A stretch of 64,000 bases of DNA, taken from the NCBI GenBank assembly GCA_017410365.1, contig JAFQQY010000033.1:62001-126000 (forward strand). The letters run 5' to 3'. Each line of letters starts with the position of its first letter. The first letter of the stretch is position 1. A program made the translations under genes and the position numbers. Positions 61,801 through 64,000 of the stretch are shown here, piece after piece. The notes under the pieces are model-generated. The model was not told the origin of the DNA. It ran no database searches and saw only the letters and a program-made list of their open reading frames with translations. This DNA comes from Prevotella sp. Lineage in GTDB: Bacteria; Bacteroidota; Bacteroidia; Bacteroidales; Bacteroidaceae.

Positions 61801-64000
61801 TCACTCAATCATCACATAGGTAATCTCTACCTTGTGACCTGTACTGCCGTACTGATTGTGCCGCTTATCAGTCCAGTTTGGCTTCATTTCTGCAATACGA
61901 AGTTCCAGCGTATATTTGCCTTTAGCCAACATGGGCGACAGGAAACGGATACCTGTGGCAGGAACAAGGCTGTAAAAATCGACAGTGCCACCAAACACCT
62001 TGTGTCCTCTTTGGTCGCGGATAGTAATATCGGCATAGCCACTCATACTGTCTGTCGTCCCATAGAGTGCTATGCGACGCCCCGTGTAAGGAATAGAGAG
62101 TGTGTCACCAATGACCTGCGATTGCCATTTTTTCTCATGTAGCTTTTTGCTGTTTACAATCTCCTGTTGCATTGTCAACGGGTCCCAAGCTTCATAATAA
62201 TGCGGAATGGTCAATTTGCCATCAGCAATTGTAAGAGGTTGCCAAACATAAGTGGCAGCACTACGCTGACGGGGGAAGGACCAGCGGTCACCCATATACA
62301 TAAACGAACCATTCTCAAGGGGCAGGACGAACGAGCATTGACTATTCCATGTAAGGGACCCCTTGGGGCAGAATTCACCGCGATACTCCCAAGGCCCGGA
62401 AAGAGACTTAGAAGTCCAGTACATATTGTCGTTGCGTTCCCACGATGTGGTGTGACTTGAAAGCCAGTAGTATGTTCCGTCTTTCTTCAGCATGGCGGGA
62501 CTTTCGCCAGCACCTTTCAGACCGTTCATCAAGCATGAGTCGAGCGAATGAAAGTCGGAGGCAAGACGGTAGATGATGCCATGATGCACCAAGAGATACG
62601 CATGCCCGTCATCATCAGCAAACGAGCCAATATCCCATTTCCTGACAGGCTCTCCTTTGTAGAGCAACGGCCCCTGGAATTCATAAGGGCCAGTAATAGC
62701 TTGGCTCGTAGCATAACAGGTACAGGGGTCTTTGTACTGCAGATTATCAGTATGCATGAGCATTACATATTCGCCTGTTGCATGGCAACGGAGTACTTTC
62801 GGACGTTCGCCCACGCGATCGGGTCCCATGCGTCCATCGGATTGTTGATTAAAGGCGATACCCTCAAAATGCCAGTCTGTCAGATTATCTGACGAATAGC
62901 AGCTGAAACCTTTAAACACATTGGCCGAGTCAGTTTTGTATTCACCAAACAAATAATACTTCCCGCCGTCGCGGATGATGTTGGCACCATGAGCCGAAAC
63001 TGTCTTGCCCTGCTGGTCATACCAACTCACACCGCTCACGATAGCCTTTGAAAACTGGAATTGCTCAGTCATGGCTGTGGCTGATGGTTGTGGTTGAGCA
63101 GGATTCCAGTATTCTAGTCGACCATCTGGGAATGTAACTTCAAAGAGTGATTCTTCGGTGAAGCGAATCTTGGTGCCATCGTTCAGAATCCGACAGTCTG
63201 TGGCACCGTTGAATGGTTTGCCTATTTGCAACATAAAGCAGCAACGGCGCAAGTATGACACCAGCGGCTTTAAGTCGGCAGCATGTTGGCTACGGCGGTC
63301 AAAGTAGGTGCCAAACCATGGTCGCACGGCTGGTTGGCGGTCGTCGCCGGGCTGCGAAATCATAACGTGCAAGATGACGGCATTGACTCCGGCATGAAAG
63401 TATTTGTCAGCAATGGGTTTCAGTTTCTCGAAACTCCAGTCGTCCTGTGCCACCTTGTCCCATGCCCCATCGGTAAATGATTCTGCCCATACACGGTTCT
63501 TGCCACTGTTACGGGCAGCTCCAAGAGCCGCGTCAACTTCTTTTTTCCGAAACTTTCGGTCGTTCACCCAGAATTCAGCACCCACTTCGTCAGCGGCACT
63601 GCCGTATGTGATGCTATTGCCTGGGAAGGGACTGTGGGCGTATGGCTCGCACCATGTTCGCAACCCGTACTCATGAGCTTTCTCCGTCAGTCCGCCCATA
63701 TACTCGCTGGCCACCAGATCGGAGATAAGATGGTTAAGGTCATTCTGACAGGCAGGATTCGTATAGTCAAGCTCATAGCCGAAACGCTGACGGAACTTTA
63801 TATAGATGGAGTCCGTATAGTTCTGCTTGCCGCGCTCCCAACTGTCAACCACGACTGTGGTAAGTGTCTTACGGTCTTTGGGCGGTATGCGTCGCAGTAT
63901 CTCACCAATAAATGACTCAAAGTGCTTCTGTACGTGGTGCTTCGACAGCTTATCAACCTCCAGTCCCTCAGCCTCATTGCTGCAAGGACCGCAAGTGACG
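61801..64000 (-). CDS. GH106-like plus GH43 bifunctional glycoside hydrolase, 5' end outside window
   Basis: About 733 codons are visible; the frame is open through 64000, so the true start lies beyond it. The first part (64000 to about 63050) resembles GH106: NEAEGLEVDKLSKHHVQKHF, FRQRFGYELDY, NRVWAESFTDGAWD and HAGVNAVILHV. The second part is a GH43 five-bladed propeller: VSAHGANIIRDGGKYYLFGE, DIGSFADDDGHAYLLVHHG and the acid Glu in GAGESPAMLKKDGTYYWLSS. The first GH43 motif lacks the usual base Asp and has the His-Gly type seen in exo-beta-1,3-galactanase subfamilies. A C-terminal sandwich ends the protein. It would remove rhamnose and galactose from one side chain. Confidence 0.82.
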   Translation of the reverse strand, partial: VTCGPCSNEAEGLEVDKLSKHHVQKHFESFIGEILRRIPPKDRKTLTTVVVDSWERGKQNYTDSIYIKFRQRFGYELDYTNPACQNDLNHLISDLVASEYMGGLTEKAHEYGLRTWCEPYAHSPFPGNSITYGSAADEVGAEFWVNDRKFRKKEVDAALGAARNSGKNRVWAESFTDGAWDKVAQDDWSFEKLKPIADKYFHAGVNAVILHVMISQPGDDRQPAVRPWFGTYFDRRSQHAADLKPLVSYLRRCCFMLQIGKPFNGATDCRILNDGTKIRFTEESLFEVTFPDGRLEYWNPAQPQPSATAMTEQFQFSKAIVSGVSWYDQQGKTVSAHGANIIRDGGKYYLFGEYKTDSANVFKGFSCYSSDNLTDWHFEGIAFNQQSDGRMGPDRVGERPKVLRCHATGEYVMLMHTDNLQYKDPCTCYATSQAITGPYEFQGPLLYKGEPVRKWDIGSFADDDGHAYLLVHHGIIYRLASDFHSLDSCLMNGLKGAGESPAMLKKDGTYYWLSSHTTSWERNDNMYWTSKSLSGPWEYRGEFCPKGSLTWNSQCSFVLPLENGSFMYMGDRWSFPRQRSAATYVWQPLTIADGKLTIPHYYEAWDPLTMQQEIVNSKKLHEKKWQSQVIGDTLSIPYTGRRIALYGTTDSMSGYADITIRDQRGHKVFGGTVDFYSLVPATGIRFLSPMLAKGKYTLELRIAEMKPNWTDKRHNQYGSTGHKVEITYVMIE

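Overview
The window reads as chromosomal DNA of a Bacteroidales bacterium, most like the Prevotellaceae. The evidence is a SusC/SusD pair, many secreted plant-glycan enzymes, AraC-type regulation with a periplasmic beta-propeller sensor, and the Bacteroidetes promoter element TAnnTTTG upstream of at least fifteen genes. There are no rRNA genes, no tRNA genes, no CRISPR array and no intact transposase that I can see. This placement is from memory of families, not from a database search.

Layout. 1-5173 (minus): TPM-domain protein (cut by the window start), LemA, a Bcp-type peroxiredoxin, a GH106 rhamnosidase, an Ogt-type DNA repair protein and a rhodanese. 5332-9349: EttA (plus), then an MscS channel and a MATE exporter (minus). 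9443-14771: susD and susC (minus). 15262-20385 (minus): desulfoferrodoxin, then an outer-membrane protein/MFS permease/GH78 rhamnosidase cluster. 20526-24939 (plus): a polyamine ABC operon potABCD. 24972-32233: housekeeping genes (comF, recX, prmC, ribD, greA, a HAD phosphatase, an RNase H, argS). 32441-49959: GH29 fucosidase, SGNH esterase, PL11 rhamnogalacturonan lyase, two S9 peptidases, a UroD-fold lipoprotein, a chimeric esterase and a SusR-like membrane regulator. 50157-64000: a pectin cluster with a CE8 pectin esterase, GH95, GH154 and a GH106-GH43 fusion cut by the window end, interrupted by a patch of gene fragments (60610-61645).

How it fits together. PL11, CE8, GH106, GH78, GH95, GH29, GH154, GH43 and SGNH enzymes together would address rhamnogalacturonan and its fucose, rhamnose, galactose and uronic-acid side chains. 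The MFS permease beside GH78 is a candidate rhamnose or rhamnoside importer.

The most unusual signal is in the non-coding DNA. At least eight intergenic regions are filled by arrays of a short core word repeated at an exact fixed pitch (7, 8, 10, 11 or 22 bp), with spacers that vary between copies. Each locus has its own word. Two arrays start inside the last codons of the upstream gene, and one word has entered the GH78 reading frame twice. The second oddity is a set of gene chimeras: an acyltransferase N-terminus joined to an esterase, and a DUF169 N-terminus joined to a membrane tail and followed by a ComM remnant.
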